Assembly: GCA_030146405.1 (NCBI GenBank)
Contig: JASLBS010000107.1
Coordinates: 1 to 12,833, forward strand
Source of the DNA: Arthrobacter sp.
GTDB taxonomy: Bacteria; Actinomycetota; Actinomycetes; Actinomycetales; Micrococcaceae
Length of the DNA: 12,833 bases
Direction: 5' to 3'
The notes under the pieces are model-generated. The model had not been told where the DNA came from and searched no databases. It saw only the letters and a list, made by a program, of their open reading frames with translations. Positions 12,456 to 12,833 of the stretch are shown here, one piece after another. Within the stretch, counting starts at the first letter, position 1. Each line of letters begins with the position of its first letter. The position numbers and the translations under genes were made by a program.

Positions 12456-12833
12456 ATGCCAGCCCCCAGGTCCCGCTTTCCCTCCGGTGGTGCTGCGACA
12501 CCCCACCGGACGAGCATCTGGGTGGCGGCCGACGTCGTCCTGATCCTCCTGTTCGCCACTGCGGGCCGCCGCACCCATGAGCACGGACTGTCCGTGACCG
12601 GCGTACTGGAGACGGCCGGTCCGTTCCTCCTCGCCTACGCCGTCGCTGCTGCCCTCCTGCTGCGCACCCGTTCCCCTGCGAGCCTCTGGCCGACCGGGAT
12701 CGCCCTGTGGCTCGGCACGGTGATCGGCGGGCTGGGCCTCCGCTCCGCGTTCGGGGTGGGAATCGCCGTCAGCTTCCAGGTGGTCACCCTCGTGGTGCTC
12801 GGAATCCTCCTTCTGCTTCCCCGCGTCATCGCC
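12456..12833 (+). CDS. DUF3054-type integral membrane protein (3' end beyond the window)
   Basis: The frame stays open for 126 codons to the right edge. It encodes a polar N-terminus and then four hydrophobic segments: WVAADVVLILLFATAGR, GPFLLAYAVAAALLL, TGIALWLGTVIGGLG and VVTLVVLGILLLLP. The pattern D.VLILLFATAGRRTHEHG, ETAGPFLLAY, IALWLGTVIGGLGLR and VAVSF-like spacing matches the actinobacterial DUF3054 family as I remember it. The function of the family is unknown. The missing part is short, since family members are about 120-140 residues long. The start is supported by a -10 box placed for leaderless transcription. Confidence 0.75.
   Translation, partial: MPAPRSRFPSGGAATPHRTSIWVAADVVLILLFATAGRRTHEHGLSVTGVLETAGPFLLAYAVAAALLLRTRSPASLWPTGIALWLGTVIGGLGLRSAFGVGIAVSFQVVTLVVLGILLLLPRVIA

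Overview
The window is high-GC DNA with GTG and ATG starts, many ATGA stop/start overlaps and -10-only leaderless starts. The proteins look actinobacterial, and the general flavour suggests Micrococcaceae (Arthrobacter-like). That taxonomic guess is inference, because there is no rRNA or other marker here.

Layout. Bases 1-183 are the right end of an IS3-family insertion sequence that abuts a short remnant of a UvrA-like excinuclease gene on the minus strand (about 184-333). Bases 334-908 hold no convincing gene, but contain a DosR/DevR-box-like palindrome (830-843) and a possible promoter. They lead to a 40-codon ORF (909-1031) that overlaps a tandem-domain universal stress protein gene (1028-1876).

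Bases 1877-2283 are a long regulatory leader. It holds direct repeats, a TATAGT -10 box, a SAM-IV-type S-adenosylmethionine riboswitch (core 2001-2079, with P1, P2, P3 and a loop pseudoknot that can all be paired by eye), an intrinsic terminator (2182-2228) and a second hairpin just before the ribosome binding site. The riboswitch heads a tightly packed six-gene operon (2284-10232). The operon encodes an Opp/Dpp-type lipoprotein binding protein, two permeases, a fused double ATPase, a DszA/NtaA/SnaA-family flavin monooxygenase and a DszC/SfnB-family monooxygenase. I read it as an organosulfur uptake and desulfurization system that is switched off when SAM, and so sulfur, is plentiful. The substrate is not determined, and no flavin reductase is encoded here.

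Downstream are a MOSC-domain protein (10286-10858, probably leaderless), a convergent isochorismatase-family hydrolase (10912-11469, minus) with a palindromic operator candidate over its start region, a divergent SAM-dependent methyltransferase (11607-12359), and the start of a DUF3054 membrane protein (12456 to the window end, probably leaderless). These look like ordinary accessory or housekeeping genes with their own promoters.

The strongest new observation is the riboswitch. It gives independent, sequence-level support for a sulfur role for the transporter/monooxygenase operon.
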